A model generated the notes under the pieces. It was given only the letters and a program-made list of their open reading frames with translations, was not told the origin of the DNA and did no database searches. Shown piece by piece: positions 16,277 through 24,113 of a stretch of DNA of 64,000 nucleotides. Both the position numbers and the translations under genes were made by a program. The stretch comes from Pelomonas margarita (lineage in GTDB: Bacteria > Pseudomonadota > Gammaproteobacteria > Burkholderiales > Burkholderiaceae_C): the NCBI RefSeq assembly GCF_043555875.1, contig NZ_JBIGHW010000006.1, positions 248,001 to 312,000 on the forward strand, read 5' to 3'. Within the stretch, counting starts at the first letter, position 1. Each line of letters begins with the position of its first letter.

Positions 16277-17977
16277 CTACCAACCCACCGCCGCACCGTC
16301 ACGGCGCGGGTCGCTGGCCGCTACATAGCCTGCCGTGCCCGGGTCGCCCAGCCGCCAAATGAACTGGCCGGCCCCGAAGTCCTGGTAGCTGTCGTGGATG
16401 TCGCCGACCTGGTGGCCGCGATCGCTCAGGCCCTGGATAGTGGCCGCAGGCATGTGCGGCTCCACGTTGATGGACTGGCCCTCGTTGAAACGCCAGCGCG
16501 GCGCATCGCAGGCCGCCTGCGGGTTCTGGCCGTAGCTCAGCATGCGCACCAGCGTCTGCATGTGGCCCTGGGGCTGCATGTTGCCGCCCATGACGCCGAA
16601 GCTCATCACGGGAACCACTGCTGGTGCTTCCATGGTTGGCGCCACCGCCGGGCCGCCCCAAGGCGGCGCCGCGCCCCCTCGGGGGGCAGGAGCCGCAGGC
16701 GACGTGGGGGCCGTCAGGAACGCGGGGATGATGGTGTGGAACGGCCGCTTGCCCGGGGCTACTTGATTGGGGTGGCCCGCCTCCAGCGTGAAGCAGTGAC
16801 CACGGTTTTGCAGGCTCACGCCATAACCGGGCAACACCAGGCCCGAGCCAAAGCCCATGTAGTTGCTCTGGATGAAGCTCACCATCATCCCGGACTCGTC
16901 GGCCGCCGTCAGATAGATGGTGCCGCCCTTGACAGGGTTGCCGGCGCCGAAGACCTGCGCCCGCGTGGGATCGATGAGCTTGGCGCGCTGCGCGAGGTAG
17001 TCGTCATCCAGCAGCTGCGCCGGGCTGACCGTCATCGCGCCAGGCTCGGCGACGAAGCGATAGACATCCGCGAAGGCCAGCTTCATCGCCTCGATCATCA
17101 AGTGCTGCGCCTCGGGGCTGTCCACCGCGTGGTCGGTCACGCGGCAATGGGCCAGCAGGCCCAGCGCCATCTGCGCCGCGATGCCCTGGCCGTTGGGCGG
17201 GATCTCGTGCAGCGTGTGACCCGCAAAGTCCTTGGCCAGAGGCGTGACCCACTCGGCCCGGTAGGCGGCCAGGTCGGCCTCGGTCAGCGCCCCGCCGGTG
17301 TCGCGCGCGAAGCGGGCCAGCGCCTGCGCGATCTCGCCCCGGTAGAAGGCCTCGCCGCGGGTCTCGGCGATGAGGCGCAAGCCGCGCGCCGCCTCGGCGA
17401 AGCGGAACAGCTCGCCGACCGCCGGGGCCCGGCCGTGCGGCAGGAAGGCCTGCGCGAAACCGGGCTGCCCGGTGAGCTCAGGCAGGGCCGCCGCCATCGC
17501 CCATTTGCCGGCCACGATGGGCGGCACGGCGAAGCCGCGCTCGGCGATCTCGATGGCGGGCTGCATCAGGTCGGCAAACGGCAGTCGGCCGAAGCGCTCG
17601 CTGAGCGCCACCCAGCCGCCCACGGCGCCCGGCACCGTCACCGAGCCCCAGCCGCGCCAGGGCATGACCTGACCCTCGAAGAAGTCCGGTGTCCAGGCCG
17701 CCGGGGCCGGGCCCGAGGCGTTCAGGCCGTGCAGTTGCCGCCCGTCCCACAGGATGCAGAACGCGTCCGAGCCCAGGCCGTTGCTGCAGGGCTCCACCAG
17801 CGTCATGCAGGCGGCCGTCGCGATGGCCGCATCCACAGCGTTGCCCCCCTGGCGCATCACCTGGAGGCCGGCCTGCGCCGCCAGCGGATGTGAGGTGGAC
17901 ACGATGTTGCGTGCGAACAGGGGGCTGCGCTGGCTGGGATAGCCGGTGCGCCAGTCGAAGCGGTGCGGGGTATTCAT
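16277..17977 (-). CDS. ggt: Gamma-glutamyltransferase family protein with repeat-derived insert
   Basis: A 566-residue Ntn-hydrolase. The large-subunit part has PLAAQAGLQVMRQGGNAVDA and NGLGSDAFC. The self-processing site is GNPVKGGTIYLTAADESG, with Thr353 as predicted nucleophile. The small subunit has the FIQSNYMGFGSG motif and the FGVMGGNMQPQGHMQ motif. It would transfer or hydrolyse gamma-glutamyl groups, and is closer to YwrD-like enzymes than to classical glutathione-degrading Ggt. No signal peptide is evident. Residues about 422-457 are a Pro/Ala/Gly-rich stretch that interrupts the usual FLT...MSFGVMGG continuity; the DNA for it matches a dispersed repeat. The rest of the frame is intact, so the protein is probably still made. 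Confidence 0.88.
   Translation of the reverse strand: MNTPHRFDWRTGYPSQRSPLFARNIVSTSHPLAAQAGLQVMRQGGNAVDAAIATAACMTLVEPCSNGLGSDAFCILWDGRQLHGLNASGPAPAAWTPDFFEGQVMPWRGWGSVTVPGAVGGWVALSERFGRLPFADLMQPAIEIAERGFAVPPIVAGKWAMAAALPELTGQPGFAQAFLPHGRAPAVGELFRFAEAARGLRLIAETRGEAFYRGEIAQALARFARDTGGALTEADLAAYRAEWVTPLAKDFAGHTLHEIPPNGQGIAAQMALGLLAHCRVTDHAVDSPEAQHLMIEAMKLAFADVYRFVAEPGAMTVSPAQLLDDDYLAQRAKLIDPTRAQVFGAGNPVKGGTIYLTAADESGMMVSFIQSNYMGFGSGLVLPGYGVSLQNRGHCFTLEAGHPNQVAPGKRPFHTIIPAFLTAPTSPAAPAPRGGAAPPWGGPAVAPTMEAPAVVPVMSFGVMGGNMQPQGHMQTLVRMLSYGQNPQAACDAPRWRFNEGQSINVEPHMPAATIQGLSDRGHQVGDIHDSYQDFGAGQFIWRLGDPGTAGYVAASDPRRDGAAVGW
16605..16712 (-). repeat. In-frame repeat-derived insertion within ggt
   Basis: These ~108 bp encode 36 low-complexity residues absent from the expected small-subunit core. 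On the minus strand they contain CCCCCCGAGGGGG followed by CCTTGGGGCGGCCCGGCG, the same two blocks in the same order as the family B repeats at 4709-4825 and 20907-21022. The length is a multiple of three and no stop is introduced. Confidence 0.6.
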
Positions 17978-18099
17978 GCCCCGGATTCTGCGCGGGGTGT
18001 AAGGCTTTGCAACGCCGTCAACGTGCGGCGCCGAGGGGTCGTTGTGGTCACAAGCTTTCGCGAAGCCGAATCCCCCGAAACCTTCCCAGGAGCCCACTG

Positions 18100-18417
18100 A
18101 TGAACACGCTGAAGACCACCATCGCCACCGCCCTCATCACGCTCGCCTCGGGCGTTGCCATGGCCCAGGCCGCAGCACCCGCCGCAGCGCAGACGGCCAC
18201 GCCGGCGGCAGCACCGGCCGTGACGGCGGCGGCCACCACCACCCCGGCAGTCGCCCCGGCCGCCAAGCCCGCACCGGCCGCCGTCGCGACCGACACGGCC
18301 ACCACGAAGCCGGCCGCCGCCAAGCCGGCGCCCAAGGCCGACAAGGCCGCCGTCAAGAAGGCCGAGGGCGCCACTGACGTGAAGGTCGCTGCCAAGCCCG
18401 ACACCAAGACGCCGTAA
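18100..18417 (+). CDS. Small exported Ala/Pro-rich protein
   Basis: A 105-residue protein. A signal peptide (MNTLKTTIATALITLASGVAMA) is likely cut before QAAAP. The mature part is almost wholly Ala, Pro, Thr, Lys and Val, with repeated PAA/KPA units and a lysine-rich end (KADKAAVKKAEGATDVK). CCAGGAG lies eight bases before the ATG and a strong terminator follows at 18437-18468, so it is a single-gene unit. I recognise no family. The composition suggests an unfolded envelope or cell-wall-associated peptide. It is a real gene on the basis of the RBS, signal peptide and terminator. Confidence 0.75.
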   Translation: MNTLKTTIATALITLASGVAMAQAAAPAAAQTATPAAAPAVTAAATTTPAVAPAAKPAPAAVATDTATTKPAAAKPAPKADKAAVKKAEGATDVKVAAKPDTKTP

Positions 18418-18436
18418 GCGCAAGCGCGCTCGGCGC

Positions 18437-18468
18437 AGGCCGCAGCCCTCACTGGCTGCGGCCTTTTT
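18437..18468 (+). terminator. Rho-independent terminator
   Basis: AGGCCGCAGCC (18437-18447) pairs perfectly with GGCTGCGGCCT (18454-18464) around a six-base loop and runs into TTTTT. It ends the small Ala/Pro-rich gene 20 bp upstream. Confidence 0.92.
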
Positions 18469-18573
18469 CGTGACGGATTGCCACGGCGGGTCGTGAACTG
18501 CGTCGCGAACCGCATCGGCCACCCCCGCGTCGGGGCGTGACGCGATCACGGCCCGCTTCCCAGACTGCCGGCC

Positions 18574-19476
18574 ATGCGTTTCCTAACCCGCCTGCTCGCC
18601 CTCACCACCCTCTCGGCCGCTGCCCATGCCGCGCCGATCAACCTCGGCCTGGACCCCAGCCTCAATCTGCTGGCCTTCGGCCACATGAGTGTGGGCAGCA
18701 GCGACGTGGAAGGCCGCGTGGCCGTGGCCGGCAACGCCAGCCTCAACAGCTACTCCATCAACACCAAGACTGGCGCCGCCGCGCTGTATTCCGGCACGGG
18801 CCTGGTGGTGGGCGGCAACCTCAGCTTCACCAACGGCACCATTTGGGGCGGCGCCGCCGTGGGCGGCCAGTACACGCCCACCAGCAGCGGCAACCTGATG
18901 GGCACACCCGCAACCGGCGAGGGCTTCGCCTTCGCCACCGAGCAGCAGCGGCTCACGGCGCTGTCGCAGTCGCTGGACGCCCGCGCCAACACCGGCACGG
19001 CCGTCAACCAGTGGGGCACGCTGCACTTCGACGCCGCCGGGCAGATGCTGGCCGTGTTCGACATCCTGGCCGCCGACGCCGCCCGCAACCTGCAGATCGA
19101 CAACCTCGCCGACGGCGCGCAGATCCTCATCAACATCCACGGCAGCAGCGTGGACTTCGGCAACCACGGCTACATCGGCTTCAACAAGGGTCAGGTCTTG
19201 TTCAACCTGCCGGACGCCACGCAGGTCATCCTCAACGGCGGCATCAACGCATCACTGTTGGCCACGCGGGCCAGCGTCGCGCAGGGCTGGGGCCAGATCA
19301 ACGGCCAGGTGGTCGTGAAGGACTGGAACAGCAGCGTGCAGGTCAACGACGCGCCGCTGCGCGTGCCGACCCCGCCGGTTTCCGGCTCGACGCAGCAACT
19401 GCCCGAACCGGCCTCGCTGGTGCTCGCCGGCTTGGCGCTGGCGGCTGCTGGCCTGGCACGCCGCCGCGCCCGCTGA
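18574..19476 (+). CDS. Choice-of-anchor A family PEP-CTERM protein
   Basis: A 300-residue secreted protein. The signal peptide (MRFLTRLLALTTLSAAAHA) leads to a choice-of-anchor A domain: NLLAFGHMSVGSSDVEGRVAV, YSGTGLVVGGNLS, and a run of short beta-strand repeats through VLFNLPDATQVILNGG. The C-terminus is a textbook PEP-CTERM sorting signal: LPEPAS, a hydrophobic helix (LVLAGLALAAAGLA) and a basic RRRAR end. Exosortase would cut and sort it; no exosortase gene is in the window. PEP-CTERM systems usually occur with exopolysaccharide production, and an EPS cluster lies at 51-64 kb. The cargo role is unknown. Confidence 0.9.
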   Translation: MRFLTRLLALTTLSAAAHAAPINLGLDPSLNLLAFGHMSVGSSDVEGRVAVAGNASLNSYSINTKTGAAALYSGTGLVVGGNLSFTNGTIWGGAAVGGQYTPTSSGNLMGTPATGEGFAFATEQQRLTALSQSLDARANTGTAVNQWGTLHFDAAGQMLAVFDILAADAARNLQIDNLADGAQILINIHGSSVDFGNHGYIGFNKGQVLFNLPDATQVILNGGINASLLATRASVAQGWGQINGQVVVKDWNSSVQVNDAPLRVPTPPVSGSTQQLPEPASLVLAGLALAAAGLARRRAR

Positions 19477-19479
19477 ACC

Positions 19480-20493
19480 TCAGCGGATGGGCGCGACCTC
19501 GCGCAGCGCCCGCACCGCGCCCGCGCCCACGCTGGCACCGAAGCGCTTGACCAGCCGCTCGGCGACGTTGTCGCGCGGTGTGTAGTCGATCACCTCCTCG
19601 GCCTTGACGACCTCGCGGGCCACATGGTCGAGGTTGCCGTAGTCGTCGGCCAGCCCCATGGCCACCGCCTGCTCGCCGTTCCAGAACAGGCCGGAGAAGG
19701 TGTCCGGCGTTTCCTTGAGCCGCTTGCCGCGGCCATCGCGAACGACGGTGATGAACTGCTGATGGATCTGGTCCAGCATGGCCTGGGCATAGGCCTGCTG
19801 GCGCGGGTTGACGGGGCTGAACGGGTCCAGCATGCCCTTGTTGTCACCCGCCGTCAGCAGCCGACGCTCGACGCCCAGCTTGCTCATCAGGCCAGTGAAG
19901 CCGAAGCCGTCCATCAGCACGCCGATGGAGCCCACCACCGAGGCCTTGTCCACGTAGATCTCGTCGGCCGCCGCGGCGATGTAGTAAGCGCCCGAGGCAC
20001 ACATTTCCTCGACCACGGCATACACCGGCTTGCCGTGCAGCTTCTTCAGCCGCTTGATCTCGTCATGCACGATGCCGGCCTGCACCGGGCTGCCGCCGGG
20101 TGAGTTGATGCGCAGCACGACGGCCTGCGCGGCCTCGTCCTTGAAGGCATCCTTCAGCGCCGCAAGCAGCAGCTCCGCGCTGGCCTCCGTGTCCACGGCG
20201 ATCTCGCCACGCACCTCCACCAGCGCCGTGTGCGGCACGGTCGTCGGCGTCACATGCCGTCCCTGCTGCCACAGGCTGTAGACCAGCAGCGCCGCCAGTC
20301 CCAGCCAGAACAGCCGGAACACCGTGCGCCAGCGCCGCTCCAGCCGCCGCTCGCGCAGGAAGTCGCGCGCCAGCTGCGCCAGCAGCGCCTCGTTGGGTGT
20401 CGCGGCGGGCGCCGCCGGTGCGGCAGGCGCGACCGGGACGCCGACCGGCTCGGGCATGGGGGGCGGCAGGGTGTCGTCGGAGGTGCTGCTCAT
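19480..20493 (-). CDS. sppA: S49 family signal peptide peptidase
   Basis: A 337-residue membrane protease. A Pro/Ala-rich cytoplasmic N-terminus precedes one transmembrane segment (FRLFWLGLAALLVYSLW). The protease domain has VLRINSPGGSPVQAG, the catalytic-serine motif EEMCASGAYYIAAAADEI and the lysine region TAGDNKGMLDPFSP. It degrades cleaved signal peptides and other membrane-bound fragments. The ATG at 20493 is one base after the stop of the Rieske gene, so the pair is coupled; a TTG start at 20505 is possible but less likely. It is convergent with the PEP-CTERM gene, with a 3-bp gap. Confidence 0.9.
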   Translation of the reverse strand: MSSTSDDTLPPPMPEPVGVPVAPAAPAAPAATPNEALLAQLARDFLRERRLERRWRTVFRLFWLGLAALLVYSLWQQGRHVTPTTVPHTALVEVRGEIAVDTEASAELLLAALKDAFKDEAAQAVVLRINSPGGSPVQAGIVHDEIKRLKKLHGKPVYAVVEEMCASGAYYIAAAADEIYVDKASVVGSIGVLMDGFGFTGLMSKLGVERRLLTAGDNKGMLDPFSPVNPRQQAYAQAMLDQIHQQFITVVRDGRGKRLKETPDTFSGLFWNGEQAVAMGLADDYGNLDHVAREVVKAEEVIDYTPRDNVAERLVKRFGASVGAGAVRALREVAPIR

Positions 20494-20494
20494 C

Positions 20495-20872
20495 TCAGTC
20501 TTCAAAAGCGGGTTGGGTGTCGCGCGTGGGGTGCCAGTAGACCTGACCCTCGCGCTCCGTCAGTTCGATCTTGGTCAGCCGGCCGCGCTGGCAGGGGCCC
20601 ATCACGCAGTGGCCGGTCAGCGGCTCATAGGCCGCGCCGTGGATGCTGCACATGATGTAGCGACTATCGCGGTCCAGGAACTCGCCCTCCTGCCAGTCCA
20701 TCTCGGTCGGCACGTGGGCGCAGCGGTTCAGGTAGGCCACCGCCTGGCCCTCGTAGCGCAGCGCGAACGCACGCACCGGCTCGCGCCACTGGATGACGTC
20801 GAAGCTCACCGCCTTGCCGCGCTCGGCCAGGTCGGCCGAGGCGCACAGGCGCTGCGGCGGGGCGATATCCAT
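20495..20872 (-). CDS. Rieske [2Fe-2S] domain protein
   Basis: A 125-residue soluble Rieske ferredoxin-like protein. The cluster ligands are visible as CAHVP (C-x-H) and CSIHGAAY (C-x-x-H). It is the size of a single Rieske domain with no membrane anchor. Such proteins pass electrons to oxygenases or reductases, but no oxygenase is nearby. The order HAD phosphatase, Rieske, S49 peptidase near rluC/rne is familiar from other Burkholderiales. Here a family B repeat occupies the gap between the HAD and Rieske genes. Confidence 0.88.
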   Translation of the reverse strand: MDIAPPQRLCASADLAERGKAVSFDVIQWREPVRAFALRYEGQAVAYLNRCAHVPTEMDWQEGEFLDRDSRYIMCSIHGAAYEPLTGHCVMGPCQRGRLTKIELTEREGQVYWHPTRDTQPAFED

Positions 20873-20906
20873 GTCAGTGATCCTTGGCGCGATCCGCCAT
20901 GTCTAT

Positions 20907-21022
20907 CGGGCCGAGCGCCGGGCCGCCCCCAAGCAGGCCCATCTGGCGATGTGCTCGCGACTCGATGCCGCAGGCATCGCCGTCCCCGCGGGGGACCGAC
21001 GAGGCACGCGCGCGCTCAGCGG
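20907..21022 (-). repeat. Dispersed gene-end repeat, family B copy 2
   Basis: This is the second, inverted copy of the repeat at 4709-4825, with matching blocks throughout, including CGGGCCGAGCGCCGGGCCGC at one end and CAGCGG at the other. It lies 26 bp downstream of the HAD phosphatase stop, in the same orientation to that gene as copy 1 has to the regulator gene. It therefore sits in a gene-end position between two co-directional genes. Confidence 0.65.
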
Positions 21023-21048
21023 CGCGTGACTGGGCGAGGGACGTCATT

Positions 21049-21714
21049 TCAGGCATGCGTGATCAGCCAGTCGTGCAGTTCACGTGTGGAATGAGCGACG
21101 AACAGCGGGTTGTGCGCCGCGAACGTCTCGTGATCATGCGCACCGAAGCTCACGCCCACGCTCGCCACGCCGGCGTTCTGGGCCAGCAGCAGGTCATGCG
21201 TGGTGTCGCCGACCATCAGCGTGCGCTCGGGCTCCACGCCGAACTCACGCATCAGCTCCAACAGCATCTGCGGATGTGGCTTGGAGCGCGTCTCGTCGGC
21301 GGTACGGGTCGCGTCGAACATGCGGGTCAGCTCGGCATGCGCCAGCACGCGGTCCAGGCCCACGCGGTTCTTGCCGGTGGCCACGGCCAGCCAGTGGTGG
21401 CGCGCTTTCAGCGCCTGCAGCATGGCCAGGCTGCCATCGAACAGCGACACGTCGTTCTCGGACGCCAGGTAGTGATGGCGGTAGCGCAGGCCCAGGTCCT
21501 GGTAGCGCTCGGCCGGCAGGTTGGGCACCACATGCTCCAGCGCATCGCGCAGGCCCAGGCCGATGACGTACTTGGCACGTTCGAACTCCGGCTCAGGCAG
21601 GCCGATGTCCACCGCCGCGCGCTGGATGCTGCGCGCGATCAGCGCGGTGGAGTCGAACAGGGTGCCGTCCCAGTCAAAGGCGATCAGGTCGAAGCGTTGG
21701 GGTCGCGTGCTCAT
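21049..21714 (-). CDS. HAD-family phosphatase (phosphoglycolate phosphatase-like)
   Basis: A 221-residue HAD hydrolase of subfamily IA. Motif I is FDWDGTLFDS with the nucleophile Asp, motif II lies in AVATGKNRVGLD, and motif III/IV is KPHPQML followed by MVGDTTHDLLLAQNAG. It would remove phosphate from a small metabolite; phosphoglycolate and pyridoxal phosphate are typical substrates in this group and the sequence does not decide between them. The gene belongs to the minus-strand set HAD-Rieske-sppA. Confidence 0.87.
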   Translation of the reverse strand: MSTRPQRFDLIAFDWDGTLFDSTALIARSIQRAAVDIGLPEPEFERAKYVIGLGLRDALEHVVPNLPAERYQDLGLRYRHHYLASENDVSLFDGSLAMLQALKARHHWLAVATGKNRVGLDRVLAHAELTRMFDATRTADETRSKPHPQMLLELMREFGVEPERTLMVGDTTHDLLLAQNAGVASVGVSFGAHDHETFAAHNPLFVAHSTRELHDWLITHA

Positions 21715-21775
21715 GGCCGCATTGTCGGCGCAGCCTGCGAGCCCTCGCGCGCCATGCCTAGAATGCGCGCCTCGT

Positions 21776-21924
21776 CATTGGGGAGTAGCCGTCCTGCGCC
21801 TGCAGGAGCCTGCGTCAACACACTTGGCTCGATGGGCCATGGCGCAGGCAGCTCCAACAGCCTGGCAAGACCTTTGACCGCACTGCCTCCGGGAAGGGCC
21901 GGGAGGCGTGCGGTCGCTGGTTTT
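21776..21924 (+). promoter_or_regulatory. yybP-ykoY-type manganese riboswitch with terminator-like hairpin
   Basis: The leader of the GDT1 gene carries yybP-ykoY landmarks in order: GGGGAGTAG (from 21780), GTCAACA (~21814), GGCGCAGGCA (21841-21850), and AAGACCTTTGACCGCA (21868-21882). The last block overlaps the 5' arm of a long hairpin: GACCGCAC (21876-21883) plus GCCTCC pair with GGAGGC plus GTGCGGTC up to 21915, followed by GCTGGTTTT. Mn2+ binding would compete with this terminator-like stem. Elements of this class control Mn2+ exporters, which fits the downstream gene. Confidence 0.8.
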
Positions 21925-21948
21925 CCGTTCGGCCCTTTGGAGATCGTT

Positions 21949-22521
21949 TTGGAAGCATTCCTCGTGTCCACGGGCATCGTCGCGCTCGGTGAAATGGGCG
22001 ACAAGACACAGTTGCTGGCCATGGTGCTGGCCGCCACCTTCCGCCGACCGCTGCCCATCTTGCTGGGCATCTTCGTGGCCACAGTGCTCAACCATGCCGC
22101 CGCCGGCCTGCTGGGCGGCTGGGTGGCCCAGGCGCTGGGGCCGGACGTGCTGCGCTGGGTCGTCGGCCTGTCTTTCATCGCAATGGCCGGCTGGATGCTG
22201 ATCCCCGACAAGCTGGACGACGACGAGGCCCAGCGCGGTCGGCGCTTCGGCGTGTTCGGCACGACCGTGATCGCCTTCTTCCTCGCGGAGATGGGCGACA
22301 AGACCCAAATCGCCACCGTCGCGCTGGCGGCCCGCTACACCGAGGTGGTGCAGGTGGTGCTTGGCACCACGCTGGGCATGATGCTGGCGAACGCGCCCGC
22401 CGTCTTCCTTGGCGACCGCATCGCAAAGCGCGTCTCCATGCCGCTGGTCCATGGCATCGCGGCGGCCATCTTCGCGGTGCTGGGCGTGCTGACGCTGCTC
22501 AACGTCGGCCAGTTGTTCTGA
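21949..22521 (+). CDS. TMEM165/GDT1 family manganese exporter
   Basis: A 190-residue membrane protein with six hydrophobic segments and the two hallmark repeats of the UPF0016 family, VALGEMGDKTQLLAM and FLAEMGDKTQIATV; each E-x-G-D-K-T lines the cation path. These proteins export Mn2+ (or Ca2+) in exchange for protons. The start is a TTG at 21949, with GGAG six bases upstream and the family N-terminus MEAFLVSTGIVALGE; the long upstream frame is spurious. The riboswitch-type leader at 21776-21924 fits manganese-induced expression. Confidence 0.92.
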   Translation: MEAFLVSTGIVALGEMGDKTQLLAMVLAATFRRPLPILLGIFVATVLNHAAAGLLGGWVAQALGPDVLRWVVGLSFIAMAGWMLIPDKLDDDEAQRGRRFGVFGTTVIAFFLAEMGDKTQIATVALAARYTEVVQVVLGTTLGMMLANAPAVFLGDRIAKRVSMPLVHGIAAAIFAVLGVLTLLNVGQLF

Positions 22522-22537
22522 CCCTCGCGCCTGCGCG

Positions 22538-23536
22538 TCAGGCGCTCAGCACGGCCTGGCAGTCCGCCGGCAAAGGCGCCTCGCAGGTCACCGTCTCACC
22601 GGTGGCCGGATGCTGGAAAGTCAGCCGTCGTGCATGCAGGAACATGCGGTCGAACTTGGCCGCCCCGCGGGCCAGCTCGCGGTTCTTGTCGAAGTCGCCG
22701 TACTTCGGGTCGCCCACGATGGCGTGGCCGGCCTGCTGCAGGTGCACGCGGATCTGGTGCGTGCGGCCGGTCTTGATGGTCACGTCCAGCAGGCTGAAGC
22801 GCGGCGTCTTCTGCATGACCTTGACGAGGCTGATGGACCGCTTGGCGTCCGCCTCGTCCGCCGTGCCGGGGCGCACCCAGCGCTCGCCGTCGCTGCCGAT
22901 GAACTTCACCAGCGGCACGTCGATGACCTTGAGCTTGGCCGGCCAGTCCCCCCACACCAAGGCGGCATAGGTCTTGCCGGTCTCGCGCTCACGCAACTGG
23001 TCCTGCAGGTTCACGAGCGCGCTGCGCTTCTTGGCGATCATCAGGAGGCCGGAGGTTTCCTTGTCCAGGCGGTGGACGAGCTCCAGGAACTTGGCCGTGG
23101 GCCGTGCGCGGCGCAGCGCCTCGATGACGCCATAGCTGACACCCGAGCCGCCATGCACGGCAACGCCGGCGGGCTTGTCGATGACGAGCAGGTGCTCGTC
23201 CTCGAACACGACCGGGAACTCGCGCGCCGGCGCGGCGGGCGCGGCCGCCTTCTCTGGCACCCGCACCGGCGGAATGCGCACCTCGTCGCCAAGTTCCAGC
23301 CGCGTGTCGGCCTGCGCGCGACCCTTGTTCACGCGCACCTCACCGGCGCGGATGACACGGTAGACATGCGTCTTGGGCACGCCTTTCAGCTCGCGCAGCA
23401 AGAAGTTGTCCAGCCGCTGGCCGGCCGATCCCTCGTCCACGATGACCCGTCTGACCACGGGTTTGTCCGTACCCTGGGCGGCTGTCAACCCCGTGGCCGG
23501 GGCCGCAGGGCCTGCCCCTATAATCCTTTTCACCAC
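22538..23536 (-). CDS. rluC: 23S rRNA pseudouridine synthase C
   Basis: A ~332-residue RluA-family enzyme that converts uridines of 23S rRNA to pseudouridine. An S4 RNA-binding domain (QRLDNFLLRELKGVPKTHVY) is followed by the catalytic domain with HRLDKETSGLLMIAK holding the essential Asp and KTGRTHQIRVHLQQAGH. The start is a GTG at 23536 or 23533 with a weak RBS. It is divergent from rne as in many proteobacteria. The stop is next to a perfect GCGCCTG/CAGGCGC hairpin (22527-22545) shared with the convergent GDT1 gene. Confidence 0.9.
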   Translation of the reverse strand: MVKRIIGAGPAAPATGLTAAQGTDKPVVRRVIVDEGSAGQRLDNFLLRELKGVPKTHVYRVIRAGEVRVNKGRAQADTRLELGDEVRIPPVRVPEKAAAPAAPAREFPVVFEDEHLLVIDKPAGVAVHGGSGVSYGVIEALRRARPTAKFLELVHRLDKETSGLLMIAKKRSALVNLQDQLRERETGKTYAALVWGDWPAKLKVIDVPLVKFIGSDGERWVRPGTADEADAKRSISLVKVMQKTPRFSLLDVTIKTGRTHQIRVHLQQAGHAIVGDPKYGDFDKNRELARGAAKFDRMFLHARRLTFQHPATGETVTCEAPLPADCQAVLSA

Positions 23537-24113
23537 GTTGCTGCCGTAAGTGTTTGATTTTTTTGATTTTAGCGGCGACAACGCGGGGCCCGGCGGGTTT
23601 GCCCACGGGTCACAAACAGGCGATGCAACGCATCCTGAAGCCGGCAGGCAGCTTCCCCAAGTGAAGCAGCGGTCGGCGGCGCGGTGCGGCAGAGCGATGA
23701 CACACGGAACCCTCCGGCCCCTCAACCAGGGCCCGGTGGCCAGACAAGGTTTTCACGGCGCGAGAGCGCGCGGTTCACACCGCAACAGCTCGCGCCAGCG
23801 TCCAGCAGTCCTTCGCGGATGAGCCCTTCCCTCCCCCTCCCGCTGCGCCCCGCCGCGCGACCCCAGCCAGAAGCTGCGGTGGTCGTGCGCTCCGGCGCGC
23901 TTGCATGCGGCCGGGTCGAGACAGGGCACGCCCGAGAGGTGACGGCCCGGTCGCATGCGCCAACGCTGCTCGGCGTCTGACCTCCGTCAGAAACCCGAGC
24001 GGTCCAGGGCACTCCTTCCACGGTTCCACGCTGTCGCTCGTGCGTCTTGAACGCCACCTCCGGGTGGCATGACGTGGCGCGCTCCCACACGGGGCGCGCG
24101 AAGGAGTGATGAC
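23519..24113 (+). promoter_or_regulatory. Long rne leader region with candidate -10
   Basis: The 577 bp between rluC and rne holds no credible gene. A perfect TATAAT lies at 23519-23524 in the rne direction, but no good -35 is visible. If it is used, the rne mRNA leader is about 580 nt. Close to the start codon there are short hairpins (CCACC 24054-24058 with GGTGG 24063-24067; a GCGCGC pair around 24078-24100) before AAGGAG. E. coli rne also has a long structured leader used by RNase E to control its own mRNA, so the same role is plausible here. Confidence 0.5.
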
